From Planctomycetota bacterium (GTDB taxonomy: Bacteria > Planctomycetota > Planctomycetia > Pirellulales > UBA1268), in assembly GCA_018970785.1 (NCBI GenBank), contig JAGWVR010000004.1, positions 22,039 to 86,038 on the forward strand: a stretch of 64,000 nt of DNA, in the 5' to 3' direction. Of this stretch, positions 21,075 through 28,894 are shown piece after piece. Made by a program: the position numbers and the translations under genes. Every line of letters starts with the position of its first letter. The first letter of the stretch is position 1. The notes under the pieces are model-generated. The model was not told the origin of the DNA and did not search any database. It saw nothing but the letters and a program-made list of their open reading frames with translations.

Positions 21075-22316
21075 ATGAGCGTGTCGGAGCTGAACGCCCG
21101 CGTCAAGAACCGCCTCGAACCGGGCTTTACCGACATCTGGGTCGGCGGCGAGGTCTCCAACCTCGTCCGCGCCGCGTCGGGGCACCTCTACCTTTCTCTG
21201 AAGGACGACGATTCGGTGGTCCGCGCCGTCATCTGGCGGGGCACGCTTCCCGGGCTCGCCCTCGAGCCGGTCGACGGGCTGGCAGTGGTCTGCCATGGCC
21301 GCCTCGAGGTCTACGCTCCGCGTGGGACGTACCAGCTCTCGATCGATCGCCTCCATGCCGTCGGCACGGGGGCCCTCGAGGCGCGGCTCCGGCAGCTCGA
21401 GGCCAGGCTCGCCGCCGAGGGGCTGTTGGCCGAGGAACGGAAACGTCCGCTGCCGACGGCGCCGCGGCGGATCGCACTTGTCACCAGCCCCGCCGGTGCG
21501 GCGATCGCCGACTTCCTCGAGACGCTCGCGGCACGCTGGCCCGCCTGTGCAGTGGTCGTGGTGCCGGCGCGGGTCCAGGGCGCCGGAGCCGCCGACGAGG
21601 TGGCGGCCGCCATCGCCCGCGCCGGTCGCCTGCAGCCCCCCGTCGAAGCCGTCGCCGTGGTCCGCGGCGGCGGCAGTCTCGAGGATCTGTGGTCGTTCAA
21701 CGAGGAGGCGGTCGCCCGGGCCGTCGCCGCCTGCCCGGTGCCGGTGGTGTCGGGAGTCGGCCACGAAACCGACGTCACGCTCTGCGACTTGGTCGCCGAC
21801 GTCCGCGCCCTGACGCCGACCGATGCGGCGGTCCGGCTGAGCCCCGACCGCCGCCCGCTGCTGGCCAACCTCGCGGCACTGGAGCCGCGCCTGGCCACGC
21901 TGATCTCCCGACGGATCGAAACGGAGCGCGTCAGGCTCGATCGACTCGCCTGCTCCCGGGCGCTGTCGGTCCCGCGGCGGCTCGTCGCCGATCGGCGGGC
22001 GGCAGTGGTCGCCGGGGAGGAACGCGTCGCCCGTGCCGCCGCCGTGGCACTGGCCCGGGCGGCGGAGCGGCTCGCCGCCGCCACCGCGCGCGTCGAGGGA
22101 GTCAGCCCGCTGCGGATCCTCGCGCGTGGGTATTCGGTGACCACCGTCGCGCACGGCGTGGACCAGGCGCTGGTGCTCCGCGACGTCGCTGGCCTGGTTC
22201 CCGGCGACAGGCTGTCGACGCGTTTGGCACGGGGGCGCTTCGAGAGCGTGGTGGAGCGGATCATCCCCGACGACCCAACAGACGGTCCCCGGTGCGGTGG
22301 CACCGCGGCCCGGTAA
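21075..22316 (+). CDS. xseA: Exodeoxyribonuclease VII large subunit
   Basis: Together with XseB this forms exonuclease VII, which degrades single-stranded DNA. Motifs: the N-terminal OB fold SVSELNARVKNRLEPGF and IWVGGEVSNLVRAASGHLYLSLKD; the catalytic domain ALVTSPAGAAIADFLETL, VVRGGGSLEDLWSFNEEAVARA and VSGVGHETDVTLCDLVAD; and the tail DPLRIL-like SPLRILARGYSV. I set the start at ATG 21075, which begins the conserved part; ATG 21030 is possible and would overlap the MFS start on the other strand. 413 residues is a normal length. Confidence 0.92.
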   Translation: MSVSELNARVKNRLEPGFTDIWVGGEVSNLVRAASGHLYLSLKDDDSVVRAVIWRGTLPGLALEPVDGLAVVCHGRLEVYAPRGTYQLSIDRLHAVGTGALEARLRQLEARLAAEGLLAEERKRPLPTAPRRIALVTSPAGAAIADFLETLAARWPACAVVVVPARVQGAGAADEVAAAIARAGRLQPPVEAVAVVRGGGSLEDLWSFNEEAVARAVAACPVPVVSGVGHETDVTLCDLVADVRALTPTDAAVRLSPDRRPLLANLAALEPRLATLISRRIETERVRLDRLACSRALSVPRRLVADRRAAVVAGEERVARAAAVALARAAERLAAATARVEGVSPLRILARGYSVTTVAHGVDQALVLRDVAGLVPGDRLSTRLARGRFESVVERIIPDDPTDGPRCGGTAAR

Positions 22317-22361
22317 ACCCGCCACCGCCGCTGGTGCGGCAGGCTTTTCGAGGGACTTTGC

Positions 22362-22796
22362 ATGCCACGCCGCGATGAGCCTGAACCCGGCCTCCCTCCG
22401 GCGGCCGAACAACCTCCCTCGTCCGCGCCGATCGCCGGACAGGAAAAGACGGCGCAGCCGACGTCGTTCGAGGCCGGGCTGGAACGACTCGCCCGGATCG
22501 TCGACCAACTCGAGGCTGGCGAACTGGGGCTGGTGGAGTCGATCGACGCCTACGAGCGGGGGATCGTCCTCATCAGGCAGCTCCACCACCAACTGTCGGC
22601 TTGCGAACAGCGCGTCGAAATGCTCGCCGGTGCCGATCCCCCGGCACGTGGCGACGGCGGTCTGGCAGCCGGCCCCGATCCATCAGCGACTGCCGGACGA
22701 CCGGCGAAGCCCGACCGCTCCGCCACGGGGACCACCGGACGTGCGGCGCGGACTCGGCGGCTCCCCGGGATGGACGATTCACCGCCCGGCGTCTAG
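22362..22796 (+). CDS. xseB: Exodeoxyribonuclease VII small subunit
   Basis: The XseB core is FEAGLERLARIVDQLEAGEL followed by LVESIDAYERGIVLIRQL, two helices that coat the XseA coiled coil. The core is near residues 36-85. The protein is 144 residues, about twice the usual 80; the additional N- and C-terminal segments are proline- and charge-rich and probably disordered. A GAGGGA ribosome-binding site lies upstream of the ATG at 22362. It follows xseA by 45 bp and precedes ispA, the common xseA-xseB-ispA-dxs order. Confidence 0.88.
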   Translation: MPRRDEPEPGLPPAAEQPPSSAPIAGQEKTAQPTSFEAGLERLARIVDQLEAGELGLVESIDAYERGIVLIRQLHHQLSACEQRVEMLAGADPPARGDGGLAAGPDPSATAGRPAKPDRSATGTTGRAARTRRLPGMDDSPPGV

Positions 22797-23003
22797 ACTT
22801 TCCGGGAGTTTTCCGGGGTTTGATTCAAGATTCCCTGGGCACGGTCAGCGACAGCGACCGGTCGGCCCGATCGCTGAAGGTCCCGGCCGGGATGGGGAGC
22901 CGGGTCGGGTTCAGTGCCCCGTCGCCCACGACCACGTGGCCGTCCGCCCGCCCCGGTGTCCCTCTCGAGCCACGTCATGCCAGCGGTCGGATCGTCCTCG
23001 GTG

Positions 23004-23939
23004 ATGGCCGCGGCCGACCCGGCTGCTGAATTGGCGGCAGTCCGCGCGTTCGTCGATCCGCGACTCGACGGTGCACTGGCGACTTCCGGCGACTCGTCGC
23101 CTCGGCTCGTAGAGGCGATGCGCTATGCTCTGCTCGCGCCGGGCAAGCGCCTCCGTCCGGCACTGGTGCTGTGGGCCGCCGAGGCGGTCGCGCCCGACGG
23201 ATTGTCGCGTGCGGCGGCCTGGGAGACGGCGGCCCCGGCGGCGGTGGCGGTCGAGATGATCCACGCCTACTCGCTGGTCCACGACGATCTCCCGGCGATG
23301 GACGACGACGACCTGCGGCGGGGCCGCCCGACGTGCCACCGGGCGTTCGACGAGGCGACGGCGATCCTCTGCGGCGATGCCCTCCAGGCGCGGGCATTCG
23401 CCGTCCTGGCGGGCGGCATGCCGGCGACGACCGCCGCCCGCGCGCTGGGAGTGCTGGCCACCGCAGCCGGTCCCGACGCGCTCGTTGGCGGGCAGGCCGA
23501 CGACCTCGCCTTCGAGCGCGGCTGGCAGCCGGATCTGTCGGCCGCACCGGCAGCGGACCAGCTGGCGTGGCTCGAGCGGGTCCATCGCCGCAAGACCGGG
23601 GCGCTGTTCCGGGCCGCGGTGATCCTCGGCGGACTGGCGATGGAAGCCGACGAGCCCAGCCTCGCGCTGCTCGACGAGTACGCACGCCACTTCGGCCTCG
23701 CCTTCCAGATCGCCGACGATCTCCTCGATGCCGAGGGGGACGAGGCAACCGTCGGCAAACGGGTCGGCAAGGACGCGGGACGGGGCAAGCTCACCTTCCC
23801 CACCGTCGCCGGAGTGGAACCGAGCCGCCGTCGGGCCGCCGACCTCGCCGCTTCGGCAAAAACCGTGACCGCCACCCTCGGCACCCGAGCCACGGCACTC
23901 GGTCGGCTGGCGGAGTGGATCGTCGCCCGGGATCATTGA
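23004..23939 (+). CDS. ispA: Polyprenyl (farnesyl/geranylgeranyl) diphosphate synthase
   Basis: This trans-isoprenyl diphosphate synthase condenses isopentenyl diphosphate onto an allylic acceptor. The first aspartate-rich motif is HDDLPAMDDDDLRRG, the second is QIADDLLDAEGD, and LLAPGKRLRPALVLW carries the diphosphate-binding arginine loop. FLAP and SARM patterns fit the IspA/FPP synthase group. Start choice is uncertain: ATG 23004 gives 311 residues, ATG 22977 adds nine, and the track start is GTG 22914. It lies directly before dxs, so precursor supply and chain elongation are co-located. Confidence 0.9.
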   Translation: MAAADPAAELAAVRAFVDPRLDGALATSGDSSPRLVEAMRYALLAPGKRLRPALVLWAAEAVAPDGLSRAAAWETAAPAAVAVEMIHAYSLVHDDLPAMDDDDLRRGRPTCHRAFDEATAILCGDALQARAFAVLAGGMPATTAARALGVLATAAGPDALVGGQADDLAFERGWQPDLSAAPAADQLAWLERVHRRKTGALFRAAVILGGLAMEADEPSLALLDEYARHFGLAFQIADDLLDAEGDEATVGKRVGKDAGRGKLTFPTVAGVEPSRRRAADLAASAKTVTATLGTRATALGRLAEWIVARDH

Positions 23940-24025
23940 CTCCCCGTCCCCCGGCCACCCGCTGCCGCCCCCCCCGTTCCGCACCCGCTCCGACCGTTCC
24001 CCGCAGTCACAAGGACGTACCGGCG

Positions 24026-25960
24026 ATGACGCGGCTCCTTCCGTCGATCATGTCTCCGAGGGATCTGGCCGATCTGTCGATCGAGCAGCTCGAGCAGCTC
24101 GCCGCGGAGATGCGGCGGAGCCTGTGCGAGGTGGCGACGACCCGGACGGCCCATTTCGCGTCGAACCTCGGCGTGGTGGAGCTGTGCCTGGCCCTCCACA
24201 AGGTGTTCGATTTCAGCCGCGACCGCCTCATCTGGGACACCGGTCACCAGATCTATCCCCACAAGCTGATCACCGGCCGGTTCGCCCGGTTCGCGACGAT
24301 CCGCACGCGCGGCGGGCTGATGGGGTATCCCAACCCCGACGAGAGCCCCTACGACCTGTTCATGACCGGTCATGCCGGCTCGAGCGTGTCGACGGCGCTG
24401 GGGTTGGCCAGCGGCGACGACCTCTGTGGGCGCGACGACCGGCGGAGCGTGGCGGTGATCGGCGACGGCGCCCTTCCCTCGGGGATCGTCTTCGAGGCGC
24501 TCAACAACGCCGGCTTCCTCAAGAAGCGGCTCCTGGTGATCCTCAACGACAACAAGATGTCGATCTGCCCGCGCGTCGGCGCGCTGGCGGAGTATCTCGA
24601 CGTGATCCGCACCAACCCCTGGTACCGCGGGATCAAGCAGCAGGCCGGCGAGATCATCAAGGGCGTGCCGATGGTCGGCGAGTCGATGGAGCGGATGCTG
24701 CTCAATGTCAAGGACTCGCTCAAGGCCACGCTCCACGGCGGCATGCTCTTCCAGGCCCTCGGGGTGCGCTATTTCGGCCCCGTCGACGGCCACTCGCTTC
24801 CCGGCTTGATCCGCTACCTCGAGCTCGTCAAGGACGAGGAGGGGCCGGTCCTCCTCCACGTCCTCACCGAGAAGGGGCACGGCTTCAAGCCGGCCGCCGA
24901 CGATCCGGTGTTCTTCCACACGCCGGCGCCGTTCGAATGCGACGACGACGACTGTGTGATCGCGATCAAGAAGTCGACGGCGCGGACCTACACCGACGTC
25001 GCCAGCGAGTCGATCGCCAAGGCGATGCGCCGCGACCAGACCGTGACGGTGATCACCGCGGCGATGTGCCAGGGGAACAAACTCGAGCCGGTCCGTGCCG
25101 AGTTTCCCACGCGGTTCTTCGACGTCGGGATCTGCGAGTCGCACGCCGTCGCCTTCGCGGCCGGGCAGGCCAAGGTCGGCTGCCGGCCGATCGTCGACAT
25201 CTACAGCACCTTCCTCCAGCGTTCCTACGACCAGATCTTCCAGGAGGTCTGCCTGCAGAACCTGCCCGTCGTGTTCATGCTCGACCGCGCCGGTCTCACC
25301 GGTCCCGACGGACCGACCCACCACGGGTCCTACGACCTCGGCTACCTGAGGCTGTTCCCCAACATCACCGTCCTCGCGCCGGGCGACGAACACGACATGA
25401 CGGCGATGCTCGATTGGGCGCTGACCCAGCCGGGGCCGGTGGCGATCCGCTACCCGAAGGCGGTCGTCGATCACCACCGTGGCGAGCGCGCCCCGATCGC
25501 CGCCGCGACCGCCGAGTTCATGCGCGGCGGCAGCGACGGGCTGATCGTCGCCTGCGGGACCCTTCTCGGAGCGAGCCTCCAGGCGGCGGCCCTCCTCTCC
25601 GAGGAGGGGCTCGACGTCGGCGTCGTCAACGCCCGGTTCGTCAAACCCCTCGATCCGCGCCTCGTCGAGCGGATCGAAGCCGCTCCATGGGTCGTGACGG
25701 TCGAGGAAAACGCCCTGCCGACCGGCTTCGGGAGCGCCGTGCTCGAGGCCTGCGCCGATGCCCAGGCCGCCGCACCGCGCGGGGCGTTCGTCCTTCCGCC
25801 GGTAGTCCGCCTCGGTCTGCCCGATCGGTTCGTCGAGCATGGCGAGCGCGGTGAATTGTTCGCCGAGCTCGGACTCGACGCGGCCGGGATCGCGGCCCGC
25901 TGCCGCGCGCTCGCCGGCCGGCAGGCGGCGAGCCTCGCGACACCGGTCGCGGGCCGTTGA
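24026..25960 (+). CDS. dxs: 1-deoxy-D-xylulose-5-phosphate synthase
   Basis: Dxs joins pyruvate and glyceraldehyde 3-phosphate in the first step of the MEP isoprenoid pathway, using thiamine diphosphate. The start is ATG 24026 with AAGGA eleven bases upstream; the ORF track extends the frame far upstream through ispA. Motifs: WDTGHQIYPHKLITGR, the ThDP/Mg site GDGALPSGIVFEALNNAG with LNDNKMS, EKGHGFKPA, and the transketolase-middle DVGICESHAVAFAAG. The last two differ from the usual GDGAMTAG and IAEQHAV forms. Length 644 is close to E. coli (620). Confidence 0.93.
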   Translation: MTRLLPSIMSPRDLADLSIEQLEQLAAEMRRSLCEVATTRTAHFASNLGVVELCLALHKVFDFSRDRLIWDTGHQIYPHKLITGRFARFATIRTRGGLMGYPNPDESPYDLFMTGHAGSSVSTALGLASGDDLCGRDDRRSVAVIGDGALPSGIVFEALNNAGFLKKRLLVILNDNKMSICPRVGALAEYLDVIRTNPWYRGIKQQAGEIIKGVPMVGESMERMLLNVKDSLKATLHGGMLFQALGVRYFGPVDGHSLPGLIRYLELVKDEEGPVLLHVLTEKGHGFKPAADDPVFFHTPAPFECDDDDCVIAIKKSTARTYTDVASESIAKAMRRDQTVTVITAAMCQGNKLEPVRAEFPTRFFDVGICESHAVAFAAGQAKVGCRPIVDIYSTFLQRSYDQIFQEVCLQNLPVVFMLDRAGLTGPDGPTHHGSYDLGYLRLFPNITVLAPGDEHDMTAMLDWALTQPGPVAIRYPKAVVDHHRGERAPIAAATAEFMRGGSDGLIVACGTLLGASLQAAALLSEEGLDVGVVNARFVKPLDPRLVERIEAAPWVVTVEENALPTGFGSAVLEACADAQAAAPRGAFVLPPVVRLGLPDRFVEHGERGELFAELGLDAAGIAARCRALAGRQAASLATPVAGR

Positions 25961-25978
25961 GCCGCGCGTGGAATCCGC

Positions 25979-26926
25979 ATGCCAGCCCCCCGTCGCCTCG
26001 AGCCCGAACGCCCCCACGCCGGCGATCTCGCCATCGCCTTGGTGGCCTCCTCGGCCTCGGCCACGATCGCGACCGAGGCCGAGCGGCTGGCGGCATACCT
26101 CGTCGGACGGGGCCATCGCGCCTGGACCGCGACCGTGCCGCGGCGCGATCCGCGATCCGGGGCGCCCGAACGCGACGACGCGCCGGTGCTGCCCGATGCC
26201 GACCTGGTGATCGTGCTCGGCGGTGACGGCACGATCCTCCACACGGCCCGCTGGATGGCCTACCACCAGGTGCCGGTCCTCGGCGTCAACCTCGGAACGC
26301 TGGGATTCCTCGCCGACCACCCTCACGGGGACGTCGAGAGCGCGATCACCGCGATCGAGGCGGGGCGGTTCCGGCTGGTCGATCACATGCTGTTCGAATG
26401 CCACGTGCGCCGGGCCGGTGTCACCATCCACCGTGAACTGGGGATGAACGACGTCTCGGTCCTCGCCGGCCCGCCGTTCTCGATGATCGAGATCGTGCTC
26501 AACGTCGACGGCGAATACGCCACGACCTACCGCTGCGACGGGTTGATCGTCAGCACTCCCGTCGGCTCGACGGCCTACAACCTGTCGGCCGGCGGGCCGA
26601 TCGTGCGGAAGGATCTCGATGCGTTCATCTTCAATCCACTCAATTCCCATGCCCTGAGCAACAGGCCCGTCGTCGATTCGGCCGAGCGGATCTACGACCT
26701 GTTCGTCCCGCGCCCGAACGCCGGCTCGGCCTGCGTCGTCGACGGCCAGGTGGTCACGGGGCTGGAGGAGGGCGACTACGTCGCCGTGCAGCGGGCGGCA
26801 CCGCGGTTCACGCTCGTCGAGACCAGCGATCGCGGCTACTATCGCACCCTGCGCGACAAACTTCATTGGGGTGGAGGCTTCCAGGCGACCGGCCCGCGGT
26901 TCACGCGCGCCGGCCCACCGGGATGA
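25979..26926 (+). CDS. nadK: NAD kinase
   Basis: NadK phosphorylates NAD to NADP in the cytosol. The signature GGDGT (VIVLGGDGTILHTAR) is near residues 80-84, followed by GVNLGTLGFLA, the NE/D motif as GMNDVSVL, and the glycine-rich substrate loop DGLIVSTPVGSTAYNLSAGGP. Length 315 is typical. The gene starts 18 bp after dxs and is probably in the same transcript, linking NADPH supply with the MEP pathway's reductive steps only by position. Confidence 0.94.
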   Translation: MPAPRRLEPERPHAGDLAIALVASSASATIATEAERLAAYLVGRGHRAWTATVPRRDPRSGAPERDDAPVLPDADLVIVLGGDGTILHTARWMAYHQVPVLGVNLGTLGFLADHPHGDVESAITAIEAGRFRLVDHMLFECHVRRAGVTIHRELGMNDVSVLAGPPFSMIEIVLNVDGEYATTYRCDGLIVSTPVGSTAYNLSAGGPIVRKDLDAFIFNPLNSHALSNRPVVDSAERIYDLFVPRPNAGSACVVDGQVVTGLEEGDYVAVQRAAPRFTLVETSDRGYYRTLRDKLHWGGGFQATGPRFTRAGPPG

Positions 26927-27005
26927 GACGGGCCCGGTGAACGGAATCCCGGAGCGTCCGACGCCGCAGTGGCCCGGACCCGTCCTGCTGGCAAGGAGAC
27001 GAGGC

Positions 27006-27902
27006 ATGGTCGCACGCGGGACTGCCGGGGGACGGAACGGGAAAGCGCGTCGCGGCAGCCGTCGGTGCGGCGCCGTCGCGTTGCTCCTGGCCGGCATCAC
27101 ACTCGCCGCCGGCGGTCGAGGACATGCCGACGAACCGGGCCCGGTGCGGCTCGAATACCGGTTCCGTTCCGGCGAGGTGCTGCCGATGTCGGTCGCCCAC
27201 CGGGCGCTCACCGAGACGACGGTCGCGGGCACGCGGCAGGCCGTCGAGACGGCCACCGATTCGACGAAGCGATGGCGGGTGACCGACGTCGACGACATGG
27301 GCCGGACGACGATCGAGCACTCGGTCGACGACGTGTCGATGACGTCGCGCACCAGCGACCGCGGCGAGACGCGGTGGCGCAGCGCTGACGCCAGTCCACC
27401 CCCCCCGGGCTACGAGACCTTCGCCGACAGCCTGGGGATCCCGCTCACGCGGCTGGTCATCGATCGTGCCGGGCGCGTCCTCGAGCGCCGCGAACTCCGC
27501 CCCCAGCCCCCGCCCGCGACCGGTGACCTGATGGTCGTGCCGTTGCCCGACGGGCCGGTCGCGGTCGGCGCCGAATGGACGGTGCCCCAGGAGGTCGTCG
27601 TCGAGGTTCCGGGTGGACCCCGCCGCGCCGTCCGGACGCGGCTCCGCTACCGTCTCGACGAGCTCCGTGACGGCGTCGCCGTGATCCACGTCGACACCAC
27701 CGTGCTCACCCCGATCGACGACCCACGGGTCGAGGCCCGGCTCCTGGAACGGATCTGGGACGGCACGATCCGCTTCGACATCGAACGGGGCCGGGTCGCG
27801 AGCCGGTCGACGACGATCGACCGGCGGGTCGTCGGGTTCAGCGGTGCCGAGTCGAGCCTGCGCTACAAGGCGAGTCTCGAGGAACGTCTTGCCGGCCCCT
27901 GA
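27006..27902 (+). CDS. Secreted protein, DUF6263-like
   Basis: A 298-residue exported protein. ATG 27006 follows AAGGAG by seven bases and gives a basic N terminus, a hydrophobic stretch CGAVALLLAGITLAAG and a likely cleavage near HADEPG. The mature part starts with VRLEYRFRSGEVLPMSVAHR and continues with WRVTDVDDMGRTTIEHSVDDV and a GYETFADSLGIPLTRLVIDRAG segment, a beta-rich pattern I associate with the DUF6263-type secreted proteins common in planctomycetes. Biochemical role unknown. The dispersed repeat starts 16 bp after its stop. Confidence 0.78.
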   Translation: MVARGTAGGRNGKARRGSRRCGAVALLLAGITLAAGGRGHADEPGPVRLEYRFRSGEVLPMSVAHRALTETTVAGTRQAVETATDSTKRWRVTDVDDMGRTTIEHSVDDVSMTSRTSDRGETRWRSADASPPPPGYETFADSLGIPLTRLVIDRAGRVLERRELRPQPPPATGDLMVVPLPDGPVAVGAEWTVPQEVVVEVPGGPRRAVRTRLRYRLDELRDGVAVIHVDTTVLTPIDDPRVEARLLERIWDGTIRFDIERGRVASRSTTIDRRVVGFSGAESSLRYKASLEERLAGP

Positions 27903-27918
27903 GTGGCGGTGATCGCCG

Positions 27919-28047
27919 GCTAGCTGTCCGTGGACAAAGCCCTCCGTGGCCTTTGTCCACTTGGGCGACCGCGGGAAACGCCGAGGGTTTCCCGGGCCGC
28001 CAGCGGCCGCATCCGGCGGCCGATCACTTTTTCCACGGGCTGCTAGC
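27919..28047 (+). repeat. 129-bp MITE-like element with terminal inverted repeats
   Basis: The left end GCTAGCTGTCCGTGG (27919-27933) is the inverted complement of the right end CCACGGGCTGCTAGC (28033-28047) at 13 of 15 positions. Inside are two hairpins: GTGGACAAAG/CTTTGTCCAC (27930-27939 with 27951-27960, perfect 10 bp) and CGGCCGC-ATCCG-GCGGCCG near 28001-28021. It has no coding capacity. A diverged copy is at 12743-12862 and a terminal piece at 61831-61876. No target-site duplication is evident. Confidence 0.8.
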
Positions 28048-28059
28048 GCTCGACAATGC

Positions 28060-28088
28060 TTGCCCGCGGCGATCGACTGAAGTATTCT
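28060..28088 (+). promoter_or_regulatory. Putative promoter for the RbfA-like/rtcB leader
   Basis: TTGCCC (28060-28065), 17-bp spacer, TATTCT (28083-28088). It begins 12 bp after the repeat's right end. Start of transcription near 28095 gives a leader of about 395 nt before the RbfA-like ATG. Hexamer matches are 4/6 and 4-5/6, so this is a sequence-only inference. Confidence 0.4.
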
Positions 28089-28151
28089 TCCGCCGTGGCC
28101 GATGTTTCTGCGGCCTTTCTGCTGCTGCCCATCCGCGGGCGGAGGTGAATC

Positions 28152-28205
28152 ATGCACGCGATCGCCCTGATTGCCGTCGTCGACCGCCTGCCGCTGGCCG
28201 GCTGA
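28152..28205 (+). CDS. 17-codon leader ORF with strong Shine-Dalgarno
   Basis: The sequence GGAGGTGAATC directly precedes an ATG opening MHAIALIAVVDRLPLAG and a TGA stop. The ribosome-binding site is the best in this part of the window while the peptide is too short for a known protein. It lies within the long untranslated region before the RbfA-like gene and is followed 7 bp later by a perfect 9-bp hairpin. A regulatory upstream ORF is a reasonable guess, but chance cannot be ruled out. Confidence 0.35.
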   Translation: MHAIALIAVVDRLPLAG

Positions 28206-28212
28206 ACCGCTC

Positions 28213-28235
28213 GATCGGACGCTCCCCGTCCGATC
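28213..28235 (+). promoter_or_regulatory. Perfect 9-bp stem-loop in the leader
   Basis: GATCGGACG (28213-28221), loop CTCCC, CGTCCGATC (28227-28235). No U-tract follows, so it is not a classical terminator. A second imperfect stem (ACCATGGGG ... CCCCTGGT) follows at about 28239-28262. The remaining leader up to 28489 shows no ORF with coding signs but several repeated GTTTCC(C/G) strings around 28308-28340. Confidence 0.4.
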
Positions 28236-28489
28236 CGCCACCATGGGGCCGCTCCCCTGGTGATCCGGTTCCGAGCCCGCCTGCTCGCGCCTCCGGGAAA
28301 TCTCCGGTTTCCGCCGGTTTCCCGCAGTTTCCGGTGGCAGGTCTGACATCGCCTTTGGTGTTGCCCCTCCGGCGACCGTCGGCGATGTCGCGCGCTCTCC
28401 GCGGCCCACGAGGCAGCTCCGGAAACAAGCCGTTTTCGGCTGCCGCATCCATCCACTGCCCCGTCCGACATCTCTCCCGGGAAAACCCC

Positions 28490-28894
28490 ATGGCCAGCCG
28501 CCGTTCGCTCCGTCGTCGTTCGTCCCGTTTCCCGTCGCCCGAAGGCGACGACCAGCCGTCGTTCCCCCGTTCCTCCACCGTCAATCGAAAGGACCTCCAG
28601 CTCTGCCGTCAGGTCGCTGAAGCGCTTCATCTCCTTCTCGGCGACTGCGGCGACGACATCCTCCGCGACCTCCACGTCGTCCAGGTGCTTCCCGCCCCCG
28701 ACGCCACGCAGCTGCTCGTGATCGTCGGCGCGGCCCCCGGAGACACGCCTCCCGATCCCGGCACCGTGCTCGAGCGCCTCCAGACGCGCTCGGGGATGCT
28801 GCGCGCCGGCGTGGCCGCGGCGATCACGCGCAAGCGTGCGCCGGCACTGCTGTTCGAGTACGCCGTGCCCCGGGTCGCGGAGGATCACCGATGA
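28490..28894 (+). CDS. RbfA-like ribosome-binding factor homologue
   Basis: A 134-residue protein whose central domain has the RbfA pattern: RKDLQLCRQVAEALHLLLGD, then DDILRDLHVVQVLPAPDATQ, LLVIV, and a C-terminal helix LRAGVAAAITRKRAPALLFEY. RbfA binds the 30S subunit during 16S maturation. The usual KH-type Ala-x-Gly kink is replaced by AGVAAAI..RKRAP, and the N terminus is a long Arg/Ser-rich tail. This is probably a divergent paralogue rather than the canonical RbfA. The track extends it upstream, but ATG 28490 starts the plausible protein. Its stop overlaps the rtcB start. Confidence 0.6.
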   Translation: MASRRSLRRRSSRFPSPEGDDQPSFPRSSTVNRKDLQLCRQVAEALHLLLGDCGDDILRDLHVVQVLPAPDATQLLVIVGAAPGDTPPDPGTVLERLQTRSGMLRAGVAAAITRKRAPALLFEYAVPRVAEDHR

